NCBI GenBank assembly: GCA_020086605.1
Contig: JACBWW010000015.1
Coordinates: forward strand, 25,238,483 to 25,302,482
Length of the DNA: 64,000 nucleotides
Reading direction: 5' to 3'
From: Lanius collurio
Lineage: Eukaryota; Chordata; Aves; Passeriformes; Laniidae
The notes under the pieces are model-generated. The model did not search any database, was not told the origin of the DNA, and was given only the letters and a program-made list of their open reading frames with translations. Below, piece by piece: positions 25,033 to 37,500 of this stretch (the first letter of the stretch is position 1; each line of letters starts with the position of its first letter). The position numbers and the translations under genes are program-made.

Positions 25033-25110
25033 TAAAGCAAGAAGGCATCGGGAATCATCTGCTCTGACCTCTGTGGGAACCAACTAGTAATGTTTCAGCC
25101 CCTGTGCCAA
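25033..25110 (-). mobile_element. Relic of an ancient CR1/L3-like LINE, 3' end
   Basis: The plus strand carries TTTAAAGCAAGAAGGCATCG followed by AATCATCTGCTCTGACCTC. This resembles the reverse complement of the old sauropsid CR1 3' consensus, roughly TTTAAGGCCAGAAGGGACCA then ATCATCTAGTCTGACCTCC, quoted from memory. Only about 80 bases are recognisable and the far boundary is vague. The high divergence fits an insertion that predates modern birds. It is antisense to plus and sense to the latrophilin transcript. Confidence 0.6.
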
Positions 25111-28100
25111 AAGCTCAGGCTCTGGGGCTTGTATCACTGTCAGATTGGTCTAACTGCTGAATCTGCCTGCTGAGGAAGCAGCGACTCTCAGCCAAAAATT
25201 GGCTTGCCACCCTTTATCTTCGATATGGGCACTCAGTGCACTGAGTTACTGCATACCTACGCCAGCTAAACCTCAGCATTATTAAGCGGAGCCCAACAGA
25301 CTCACTGTCAATCTTACTCTGTGTCATTTCTGCAAGCACACACACAAAATCTAGAGACAAACAAGCAGCCCCACAGAAACTGTAGGTCAAGAACAAATAG
25401 ACAAAATCTTCCCTTTAAAAAGAAGAAAAAATCCCACCACTCTTCCAGGTGAAGTTAGCTATGTCTCTATTCAATATCTAGAATGCAGTGAATACCACAG
25501 TCTCCAAAAACCATGGCAACCTGAAAATGTGAGCAACACTGTTTTTTTTTTTTTCTTTTTCTTTCCTTGTTTTTTTTTTTTCTCCCCCCCCCCCCCTTTT
25601 TTTTTTTTAATAGTTCTTCATACTGCTGAAATTCCTGCTTTGTTTTTAAGATAACAGTATGGTGCCTCGGAGGCTCCAGCCTGGAAGGTGGCTGCTGGAT
25701 GAGCCATTAATAACTTCAGGACTTTGGGAGATTTTGCACCATGTTTCTTTGGTTTTTTTCACTCAACTGCATTTAATCAAAGACTGCAGCTATCCCTCAC
25801 TCACAGCCAGTAAATCCATCTGTGTGCATTCACCTTTGGAAGTTTTTTCTATCAGAAAAATAGTCAAATCCAGCATTATGAGGTGTTTGGACAGACCTCT
25901 CCCCTTTTCCCCACCAGTGCTATTTAACTTTCTTTTCCCAATAATTTTTTTTTACCTTTGTCCACTTAAAGGTGAAATACCACCAACCAAAAGCCAAGCA
26001 ACAACCTGCATTAGGGCAAGAGCCAAGAGAGAGCAGAAATTTACAGCTCTCTGCCTGAAGCAAGGGTAGAGATCACTGCCATTTAAACCCACTTCCATCT
26101 TGCAATTTCCACCATTTCCTGCTACTTTGCAGTCTGATGTATTACAAACCAAGACACTAGAGCTGAGGTCTGACTTGAAGAGAAGCCCATCTTCTTCTGC
26201 TTGGGAATTACATCATATTTCAAGGCAATGTACATCTTGCTGTGGACAAAATTAAGTCAAATAAAACCAATTTCCTCTCTGACATTATTTAAACATGGCC
26301 ACAATCAAATAGAGTAGAAAGCCAAATGAAAAACCCAAACACTAAAGTGATTTCATAGATGAAGCCTGAAAAGCTCCACTGATTTGAACCCCTCCTGCTA
26401 AAGATGGATGTCCTGCAGTATATTATGGTCTGTGCACTGCAAAATTCTGTCACTTTTTAGCTACACTTGTCATTTTAAGTGGATCATGTACTCTACACTT
26501 CCTTCTGCAACAGCTTAAATCCCACCATGCGATTATCTTTTCCTGTAATACCACACTTTTCAGAATAGCATCACACCAGCATTGTGAATAAACCCCAAGA
26601 AAAGAAATTTAAGGACAAAGGAAGCATTGAGGGATGCAGCCTCAATAACTATGCTGTGGCTCATTCTTGCTTGCAGCTGTTGCTGTAACTGTGTGAAGTA
26701 CCTTTGCCTTTTGAATAGTGCTGCATTAAAAACTCTCAGTTATCCAGTCAGTAATAGCAGTTTCTTTAAAGATTTCTGATAAACTGCATTGGTCTTTAAT
26801 TGGACACAGAGAAAAAAAATCTTGCTATCTTTGGACCTAGTAAAAGTTGCCTATATATTTGTTTCTTTATTCTTCACCTACGTAGCTACCCACAGAATTC
26901 CTGCCCCATCCCCTGAGGTTGCAATAGAGTGGCAGAGAAATTTTTGCTACATCTCTGCTGATCTGACAGTGACTTTGCAGTCCCTGACTCCAAACCCTCT
27001 CATCTCGCATGGTGTCAAAACCGCTCCCTTTGCTACTCATTGCGGCAGCCCCTGAAGAGCTTAAGGAAAGGCTCACAAGCAGATGCATCCGTGTCATTTA
27101 AGTACAGGGATGTAGGTACAACAAACCTCGAAACAGCAAATTAAATGTTAGGATGTGCATCCTCCTCCCTGCCAGCCAAGCAAGGCAGTGCATGGGGAAG
27201 CAGAAGCTGCACTACCACCCTGAGGACACAAAGAGCAGAGCCAAGGCAGCATTTCAGCCCTGCCTGCAGATTGCAGGGAGTGTGTCCAATCCTATTCCCT
27301 TTCTGGTTTTCCCTTCTATTCCTCCCTCCCTCCCTTTTTTGGGTGTGTGTGAACAAATGATAGCTCTGTGAAAATCAGAGAACAAAGGGAAGATCAGAGA
27401 AGCAGGTAGCTAGATCATTATGTATCCCAGCTGGGACAAGAGTTTAAGCCTCTGGAGCTTACTTGCCAAGTTATTTTAGAGTTATGCCAAGAGAGCTGTG
27501 CCCTCTGAAGCTTTCTGGCATAGGAAGTGTCGTGAGGCAAAGCAATGAGGTTTCCAGTGCTGCAGGAGGGATGTCAAGCTGCAGGAGCCATCAACTACAC
27601 AGGCATCTAGTTAATTCAAGTGCAATTACGGTCAATAAAAGTTGCTCGTCGCTTACATTTTTTTGGCGTCCAAGTTCAGAAGATGCAGGTTTATGTACTG
27701 AGGCCCTCCAGGGTGTGTAGGGGTGTGTGTGTTTGGACTTTGGTGCAGAAACTGATTTTGCTAGAGATCCAAATAATAACTTGGTGTTTGAGGCACTCAC
27801 AGAGCACTCTCTCCCGGATGCTGCACCACTCCAGGGACAGCCAGTGCCTCTGGGATGAGGCTGTACATGGACAATATGCTGGAGATTAGGCTGCAAGTGT
27901 GGATCAAGAAAACACCCTAGAAATTCCACCCCATCCTCAATGGGATCTGGCTTGAGAAAATCCCCAGGACTGTAAGCAGAGCTTGGATTCTTCACTAGGA
28001 GCCCCTTCTGCTCTGCTTTTTCTACCTCTGTGTTTGGAAATGCTCAAAGACACAATTTTGGTGGATGGGAGAACCTACCTTGCTCAGCATGCACCTTGGT

Positions 28101-31100
28101 CCCTCCATCTTCACTGCTCATATACCACGCTCTGCATTTTCACAGCTCCTCTTGTACAACTGAATTCAATCTGTACTAATTAAGCTGTTCACATAGCCCT
28201 TTGTTTTTGCTTTTCCACCCACATTTTTCTCCTTTTCCTCTTCTATTAATTTTTTTTTAAGGCTTGTAGCGTTGAGCCACCTAAAAGTGGGGGTAAAAAT
28301 GCTCTGTGGTAAGATGTTTTCCCTCCTTCCTATGCCACTATTCTCTTAAAACCCAAACCCACACCTCTGGGAGCATGTTTTCTGGATCTAATTTGTATTT
28401 GTCTCCGCAAAGAGAACAGAAGGAAGATGTTAATTTCACTAGCTACTGATTGCAGAAGTCAATACTCCTTGAGCCATCTGTACCATTTCTCATCTTGACA
28501 ATTCTTCTGGAAAAAAAAAAATGTCAAAAAGTGCAAAATGTTTTACCCATGTGTGCAGGTTATCAACAATTGTGCCTAGAGAGCATAACAGACAAAAAGT
28601 ATTTTAAAGTACAACCCCATTTCTGCTTGAAAAGGAAAAGGCATGTATTTCTACAATTAGCTGCTGATTTTGGAAATATTTGTACATTAATTACACAGTG
28701 CCAGCAATAACTGACCAGTTCTACAATTGCTTTTTCTCTTTCCCCTCAAACCTAGAGCTTTCACAGAGCCAAGAAGACCATTTCCCATTACTCAGAATAG
28801 TATATGAAATAAACAGCCACAAGGTTAGAGGGTGCCACAGTTGAAAAATCCCTTTCTACAGAAACTGGATATATGTGTGAGTGCATGAAATCACTAATCA
28901 CACAACCAGCACAAAGAAATGTAAAAATAAAATCCGGACTCCCAACAGCAAGCAATGGCTTCTGGGTCATGCCCAGCTTTCCCCACTATTCGGAAGCAGC
29001 AACCCTTTACTAAAACCATGCCACAGGAAGGTGAAGGACTGTGCGGGCAGAGCAATGCCCAGAGATGGGGCTGGCCACATTGCTCCTAACAGGACTATCC
29101 AAGTAAAAGGGATCCTGCTTTAACTACTGAGGCATTCTATCATTCCTTTAGGAATCACAGGGTTTATCCCTCTAAAAAGTGTTGTAGCTCTTGCTCTTGT
29201 GTTCACTTCCATTTGCCGGGGCAAGAATGGCAAGCAAGAGAGACAGATTGACAACCCTGTGGTGGGCTGGTCCCTACTTCCACCACTGTTATCTGCTCAC
29301 CAGCACTTTAGCTCAGCAGCAAAATTTAGAATCACTTCCTGAGTTTCTTGCAGTATAAATACTTTTATATGATTAATGTGTGCTCTGCACGTTCTACAAA
29401 ACACTACAGCAAAACTAGAGACTTCAGGTATTCCAAGTATTGTGATGACAGCAAGCAGGTCAGCCTATCCTGAGCAATGAGGACATGCTGTGACTCTGCG
29501 TGCAGGAACTCATTGCTCCACGAGGACTCAGGAAGATGGCATCAGATCTCATTAAATGTTTAGCATCCTAATTTTTTAGTAATTTTGATGGACAGGCAAG
29601 CAGCCAAAAGAAACCAGTGGTCACTACAGATAAGTCAGGTAAGAGTTTAAGGGTCTGTCTCAGCACAAAGGGCTCTAATTAAGTGCATTAAATGAACAGA
29701 CAGGACAGGACAGCCCTGGCACTGCAGCAGAAACTTCAGATTCCCCCCAGGAACCATTTCACTGGAAGCAGAAGGCAGAGGAGAATTGACACAGAAGCCT
29801 TGCATCCAAAAGCAGGGCCTCGAGATTTCGCTGCAAGCAAAAAAAATCTCTTCCCACTAAATGAGGCTCAACAGCTGCCACTCTCCTGTCTGCAGCCTTT
29901 GTTCACTCCAGTAATGAACACCTTTGTACAAATAGCTGTAGATTAGAAAAGGAATTAACCTCCAAATAAAGGAGAAGCTTAATTAAGCATTGCACTAAAA
30001 GAAAACAGAAGGGAAATACAGGTTAAAAAAAAAAAAGAAAGAAAAGCAAGACAGGACAACTGTGCAGACTTAATTCCATTTTTTCCTCTTATAGGTCATT
30101 TTACTCAATGTAATTTCCTTTCTGTATTTGCACGAATTTTTTGCTGAGGCCCTGCCCATTAACAGAAGGGTTTTCCCTGCTTTCCATTCACTTGTACTTT
30201 TTTCCAATGCTTTGCACTACAAGCCCTCCAACAAAAAAAAATAATTAAAAAAGCAAAACAGATTTAAATTAAACTTTGGGAGTATACCATTTCATATACT
30301 TCTCCCCAGAGAGCTTCAGCTAATTAAACAAATGATTGCAAAATACTCACAATGTCAACCCTGTCAGCTTATATGCAAAATATCTACACCAAGCTGTGGT
30401 TATTTAAACAAACACAATGCGAGGAGCACTATCCTTTGAAGATAAGCACAACCCTTAGGCCGCAAGGGGACACTTTTTAAAACCATGGGTGGATTATGGG
30501 GAGACCACGGCCTTTGAATATCCCAGCCCATAGACTTGGGAGCCAGCAGACACAGCCACACCAATTTGAAAGGGACAGGAGCTGAACATCTGGGTGGCCA
30601 GGATGAGGAGACTTCAACACATTCCAAAAATGGATAAGCACACTGAGCTGTTCTTGACATTTAGGCTGAGCTCTACACTACTGCTAAGAGGACAGTGTAG
30701 GAGTGGTTAATGATGATGAAGGAAATATCTGGATTTTTGCTGTTAAATCACAGCAGCTCAGAGCAAAAGCTGGAAAGAAGCAAGCAGAAATAGGTGCCTG
30801 GGGTAGAAAACCAGGAATATAAATGTTATGTCATTAGTCTGTGCACAGTTGCTGGAGGCAGTGAAACTCTCAATTGTCTAAAGCTAAATTAATTTAATTT
30901 CTCTATACAGTGCATAAAAACCTTCTTAAAATCCCCCCTCCCATTTTCTTCATCCCACCCTTTGCACCTCGTCTGGCCTTTCTCTACTCTAAGCCATGCA
31001 GCTTGCCCAACAAGCTCTCTGTGCCCATCCTCTCTGCCCAGATCCTGCTGCCTGTTTCTACCCTCTGCTACTCTTTATTCCTCCCATTTTCTTCCTCACA

Positions 31101-34100
31101 ACACATTCCTCCAGTATGAAGCATACACTGACTCTCAGGACTGACTGCTCCTTTCCCTCTCACTCCTCCACTCTTGTCTCACACTGTACTTAATTTGCTC
31201 AAGCAGGAGACACTTCCCAGGCCAAGCACCTTAGCTTCCAGAAGGATTTCATGATCAGGTGCATGCAACAAAGTCTAACATAAATTATTACAGCCTTAAC
31301 TAGGAAAAGGAAATATTAACTTTCCTAAAGCCTTGCTAAGGGTCACAAGAACCCATTGTAAAGGCTTGAGCAAAAAGGACATTGAGGAGGGAAGGCAGAG
31401 GATAAGGGAGGAAAAGTTGCTGTGCTCATCACGGCAGGGCCAGAGGCTGAAGCTGATGTTAAGAAGCACTAACAGAGTTAGGATGCTGTCATGCCTCCAG
31501 TGGGTTTCCCGGCCCTACTTGACGACTGCTGCTTGCTGTAGCTCTGGCAAACAGGACTGATCTCAGCAGGGTGGACCTGCTTGCTCAGCACCTCTAGATT
31601 TAGGAGATGAGATTAGGAGGGGATAAGCCTCACCTCATCTGATTCAAGTGCAAACCCAGGTCTGTTGCACTGAATCTTTGAAAGTGTGAGACAGTAGTAC
31701 AAGGCAAATAATAGCTGTTCTCGGGTGCCATGACCATGATAACCCTGAGGATTCTCCTGAGGGCATTGTCCTGGCTGAATCAGTGAGGTGCAAGGCACAG
31801 TAGAATTGAGGCAAGCTCCTACCCATCCAGTCCTCTTCCTCTGTGGTTGCTTCATGCCTTGGCAGCAGTATTAATGAGAAAACAGTTTTGAAAGGGGAAA
31901 CTCAGTTCAGAACGTTCCTTTAGGAGAAATGCCAAGATCCTTCCGTGTTTATTTTACTTGTTGTGTAAACATTTTCATAATACTTACCAATACAGTCTGT
32001 AGAGTGTATTTTTTAGAATAATCAATGTGGACACTGGTATGTTGATCATGACTCTGGCCTTTTCTCTGACTCCACACACTGGAGCTAATGCATCATTTGC
32101 CGTTTTACTTTGTGTATGGTGCTGGCCACACTGCAGGCTCTTAGTGAATCAAACTAAATGAATGAGAAAGTACTGAAATCACATAATAGACACCAGCACT
32201 GGAAATGGTCAGGAAATAGGAATTAAGGATGAATGCTCTGTTTACATGATCCAAACACATTAAGGCGTTAGGAAGCTGTGAAATTCTTCACTGTACGTGT
32301 TTAGTAAAAGCATTTTGCTTCTGCCAGATTCCCTCTTAGCAGTACTGGTTCCAGATTCCAACTGCTGGGCAATTTTAAAGTTCAGTGAACAAATTGTTTC
32401 AATTGTTTGGTTTTCTCCCATTTTCTGTGTGAATTATTCTCAAATTCAAGCTTGGTTTTTGCTTCTAAATGTGAGCAATAATCTGAGGAGGCTCTAATCA
32501 AAATGGTGCATTAACTTCTCCCCCCACCCCCAGCTTCTTCAATGTACATAACCTAGCCTGCATAGTTATGATCACAAAATATTAACATAATGTACCTCTT
32601 CCTTAGCAACGGCTATAGTGTCAGGGGAATGCAGCCCATAATAATACAGCTTGATCTAGAAGCACAATAAAATATAAATAAGCTTGTTACACTTCAGTGG
32701 CACACAGGATTCCACTGTGAAGGGCCTTCATGAATTTAGAAACCTAATCTTCTTTTTACTCTGCAACACAGATTATTTAGAACAAGATTTATGGGCACAC
32801 ATTCCCTTTTATTCCTGAAAATGAAATGTAATTGTTTGCTCAGTAACAGTGTCATTTTGCTGCACATCTACTGCTAAATTTGTGGGCATAATACAATCAC
32901 ACACACACACTCACCTGTGGAAAGCAGTGCTCATAATGAGATAAACGTGAAACCAGGACTTTGAGAAAATCTAAAGGGGAGTCTGCCAAGAGAGCATTCA
33001 TAGTCTCAATCATTTTCTAATGAAGAAAGCCCAAGCAATTTTCCCCAAAAAAACCCAGCTGCAGTGAATTACTACTATTTAGCATGTTTAATATGTAAGA
33101 CTTTCGCTGTACCTATCTGCAAAAAACCCAGCAGGCAAAGTCATCTTCTTGCCCCAAGTCCAGCTGTTTTTTTCCATCCCTGAAAGCTCTTTAGCCAACA
33201 GCCCCACAGCTGCTGCACCCTCATGCATGCTGGACCTCTAACCCTTATAATTACAGCTAATCAACCTTGGTATCTGCTCTTACGGGCAGTAAGATCTTTC
33301 AAATACTGCTTCTTGTGAGTTTTCAAGGAGAACAAACTACATCACGCCAATTTGAAGGCAGTAACAAACCATTTGGAGCTAGAGGATAGCAGCACTTCTG
33401 AGCAAACACTGCAGTTTTCAAGCCAAATTTACTTGGCTGAAAGTCATAAAACATGAGGCCTCTTATGAGGAAGCCAAGTTACAATCTTAGCATGGTGTTC
33501 CATAATCAGCAAATCAGTATTTAGTATGCATGTATTAAGGCTGGGATTTCCAAAAGCACTTTTTAAGAGTGAGGTACTCAATTCACAGGTGTAACTTTCC
33601 CTCTGAATGGATTATATCACATCATAAGAATTCCCTGTAACAAACAAGACATAAAGAAAAGAATCAAAATTCAACAATCCACTTTGAGGAAATTCAGGGG
33701 CCAAAACAGCCTCTAAACCCAGACACTTTGTAAAGCATCAGATCACTGCCTCTGGTGGAAATCTCTCATTTCCAACAATATCTGATTCAGACAAAGAAGA
33801 TTCCAAGAGCCAAATGCTCTAAAAAAACCTGCTTACCTACAGAAAATTTCACTGCACAGCTGAAGAGACATCAAATAAACACAAAACTCTTTGACTCAGT
33901 GCTGTCAAGGGTAGTATGTATGAGCCTAACATGATTTGCTTGCATGGGAAATCATCTGCCTGCCTCTCTACAGCACTGCTCATGAACTTCTCTATGACAA
34001 CATGGCAAACTATATTTCTACATTTTACTGGAAGACAGACTACACCACTGGATAGCCCTGGTCTTTAGAAGTGGCTGTTCCTAACTTGAACTAGAACATT

Positions 34101-34176
34101 TTTTACATTTCTTTTGTAAGGGCGATTTGCTTTCTCTAAACACATCATATATATAGTGAAAAATAACAGCAACAGA
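25111..34176 (-). other. Large latrophilin intron, middle portion (no genes seen)
   Basis: Intronic DNA. It contains the long pyrimidine tract at 25542-25608, an A12 run at 30025-30036 and a short CA repeat near 32905-32925. About 32560-32900 is AT-rich, lacks any recognisable repeat and could be conserved non-coding DNA, but only alignment could show that. The open frames at 25659-26069 and 27591-27995 show no protein family features. Confidence 0.6.
25542..25608. repeat. Long pyrimidine tract (T, then C, then T runs)
   Basis: About 67 bases of nearly pure pyrimidine, with one G at 25569. A T-rich block is followed by a run of about 14 C and a further T run. Mirror-like homopurine/homopyrimidine DNA can form triplexes and is prone to length change. 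Confidence 0.92.
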
Positions 34177-34578
34177 AATCATAGAATAGTTTGGGTTTGA
34201 AGGGACCTTAAGGACCATCCAGGTCCAACCCCCCTGCCATAGGCAGGGACATCTTCCACTAGACCAGGCTGCTCAGAGCCCCATCCAACGAGGCCTCAAA
34301 CAGTTCCAGGGATGGGGTAGCCACAGCTTCTCTGGGCAACCTGTGCCTCACCATACTCACAAGTGAGGAATTTGTTTCTAATATCTCTTACAGCTTAAAG
34401 CAGTCTTCCCTTGTCCTATTGCAACAAGCCCTGCTAAAATGTTTGTGTCCATCTTCCTTGTAGGCCACCTGAAGGGGCTGGAAGGTGCTAGAAGGTCTCC
34501 TGGGGGCCCTCTTCATGCTGAACAACGCCAACTCTCAGCCTACCTTCATAGGAGAGGTGCTTCAGATCCCTGACCATT
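34177..34578 (-). mobile_element. CR1 LINE 3' fragment (avian type)
   Basis: On the plus strand the segment opens with AATCATAGAATAGTTTGGG, followed by text for AAGGGACCTTAAGGACCATC and CAGGTCCAACCCCCCTGCC. This is the reverse complement of the usual avian CR1 3' terminus. It runs through the region about brief naming of grouped residues (CTGCTCAGAGCCCCATCCAA) to a breakpoint near 34578, after the AGGAGAGGTGCTTCAGATCC block. The insertion therefore lies on the minus strand, the same strand as the host gene, and is 5'-truncated as most CR1 copies are. It has few indels and is the least eroded CR1 copy in the window. It lies deep in the 37-kb intron with no sign of exonisation. Confidence 0.93.
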
Positions 34579-37500
34579 ACACGTTATAACATTAATAATA
34601 AAGATGCGGAAAAGGATCCTACTCCAACCTGGCCCTTTGAATTTGTACCTGTTTGTGAATATATACAAGCCCTCCACTGAACAACTGGGATCCTATATCC
34701 CACTCCAGCATCCTCATGCATTTCCAAAGGAATTCTCTGGAAAAACAGGGTTTTCATATCCTCCATCCCTCCAGGTGACAATGACACGCTTCAGTTATGT
34801 CATGTAGCCCTTCTCTAGACAGGCCCCACATAACACAGTGTGAGAGAAGACACAACACACAGCAAAGGATGCCAGCAGTATGGCTGCAGTGGCAAATCCT
34901 GGCTTTCCAGGGGCTAAGCTCCTTGTGGCAGAGGGCTTCCACAGGAAGTGCTACCACCTCACACCGTACACCTTTTTAACATCTCTGGATGTGTAAAATG
35001 AAGGCTAGTTATGCCTCTCAATCAAAGCACTGCAGACCAATCCTAGTCTTTTTCACACAAGCATATGGCTTAGGAAATCAGTGAACCTGAAATTTGATCT
35101 CTCATGTGATTTACTTGCCATCTTCTCTCATTACACAAATATAAATATAACAGGCATTTTTCTGCAGCCCTGAAATGATTCAGAATTAATACCAGATGAC
35201 AAAATGGACCATGTACCAGGAGGGGAAAAGTTACAGTAAAAGCTCCTTCCCATTAATGGGGCCATTCATTCATATGCCCACTATTCCACAGGGGAGCTGG
35301 ACATAAATTATGTATTTGACATCTAGTTATAGACAATTATATCTGACATAATGAAGTTATAATGGAAGGAGTTTGCACATTGTTTGGTTATTAAGTACCC
35401 GTTTCTTGTCCCTGCACCAGGTGCAATGGTGATAGGCCATACAAATCATCCAGAAGAAATGCCAAAATGGGCTCCCTTACTGATAAAGCACCACACATGT
35501 TTATTAATTTAACAGCTTGTCTTATGTCTCCCCCATCTGCTCATTTAAAACAGTTATTTGCCCTATAAATATTTCAGGAAGAGAAGTGTAGCCAAAAATT
35601 AGTCTCGCAGAAAAGGGAAAAAAAAAAAAAAGTTTGAGAAAGGGTCTAATGCTGTATGCAGTGCTACACTCTTTTTTCCACATTGAACTGGTTCAACAGC
35701 TTTTTTTCAGGCTGGTAATAAGACATTCACTTTAGATTAGTGATGCTTGAGGGTGTGCCGCCATAGCTGACTCTATTTTCCAGCTGTTGCCACTGTCAGG
35801 TGGGTGAAAACTTCCACCACTGATGGCGAGTGGCAAAACTCAGCGCAGCGGAAACCAAAAGCCACTGTCAAAAGAATCTCCTGGGTAGATGTCCATGTCC
35901 ATTTTGAGCTTATCAGGTCATAAAGTAGCTTCAAAAGGCTTACAAAGAGTAACATTTCAAGGCATCTTTAAATCACAGTTCATGCTGATCTCCATAGCAA
36001 AACTCCTTTACTAGGAGTAAAGCTGGTGGGAAAAAAAAAAAAGCTTCTTAAAAAGTGCACTTTTAAAATTTTTTTTCAGATGACTAAGAATAATGGAAAA
36101 GGTGTTAAATATCACTCAGACTGTTCTTCCCCCCCCCCCCCAAAATCCTTACATATTTTCAAGTGTAAATACTTTGAACAGTTTCCACCAGCACACAGGA
36201 GTTAGCATGCCTCCTTGAGAGACTTTGTTCGCTCCAGCTTTCTGCCACAGCAAAAGCTGTTATCTTATAAATAAACAGCAGTGCCCCGAGGTGCTCCTCT
36301 GCAGTGAAAACACACATTCCAGAGAAATAAGAGCAACAGTTCAGCACCACAGGGAAAACCAAAATGGTGAATGGCAATTAACCCTTTCTGACTGTGGAGA
36401 ACTACAGGATGCAAGGTGGGACCTCACTGATGGCAACAAGCAAACAGGAGGACAACAGGCTGCCTGCAAGATTTCCAGGAGCTGTGGTTGCCCTGGCTGT
36501 GATACTTGTTAGCAGCATTCATGAAACCTAATGAGGAATTAAGAAACATGGAGCATGGCCCATGTTCAAAGCAGTTGCCTGCCTTAGGAACAGCAGTGTA
36601 GTCCAGAAAGGCAGACATTTCAGTACAGACCTGAACCACAATGAAAGATTTTCAGAGAGCTCTGCATAAAACTGAGAAATGCATTATTATATCAGAGTTC
36701 ATCCATCCCTCCACCATCTTCAGGACCCAACCAAACAAGCCCCTCCTTGGCAATGCATTCCTGCATCTCCATCTACCACTCCACCCAAAACCCATCCTGT
36801 TGCAATGCTGAGCTGTTTGAAGACTCAGATCCAGCCTGGAATGAGGATGCCTATCACAAGAATAAAAAAAAAAAAAGTCGAGCTCAAATGAAAAGCAAAC
36901 AAACAGCAAAGGAACACAACAAACAAATCTCTGTAGACAGATTCAAGAAGAGACTTCCTAACAAGGCAGCTGCAAATTCACAGTACACGTGAGGCTTGCA
37001 GTCATTGCAAAACCTTTTCACTGATGGTAGAGGGGTGGTCACAGTCACCTCCCAGCCATTTGGTGCAATACCAGTTACCTGCATGCCTCTCACACCCTGC
37101 TTTCCTAAAAGCCACACAGGATGGTAACAGAATGGTGCTGGCTTTCTGCAGTGAGCACTCACACCCCATGATGGAGTGAGGGAGATCCTCTAGTGGGCTC
37201 AGGGCAGTCACAAAGGGGAAGCCCTGAGAGACGTCATCCTTGAAAAAAAGGCTTATCAAAACCAAAGTACATGGCCAAGAAAGAGAAGGACACAATACAG
37301 CATCCCAGAATTGCATAATGGAAAAGGGAAGAAGGGTCCTGAGCACAGGGGTCACCAAACAGCATCCACTGCATCATCCTTTCTTGGCCTAAAGGCATCA
37401 AATTAGCCTCTCCCCTGGATTCCTCCATCTGAATGATGTCAGGAAAATAATACTGCCTTAAGAAGCTGGAAACATATAGCTAACTTAGAAGGAACTAGAT

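Noticed and set aside
25659..26069. 136-codon plus-strand frame
   Set aside because: No recognisable domain, no splice context, and it follows a T-rich tract. It looks like a chance frame.
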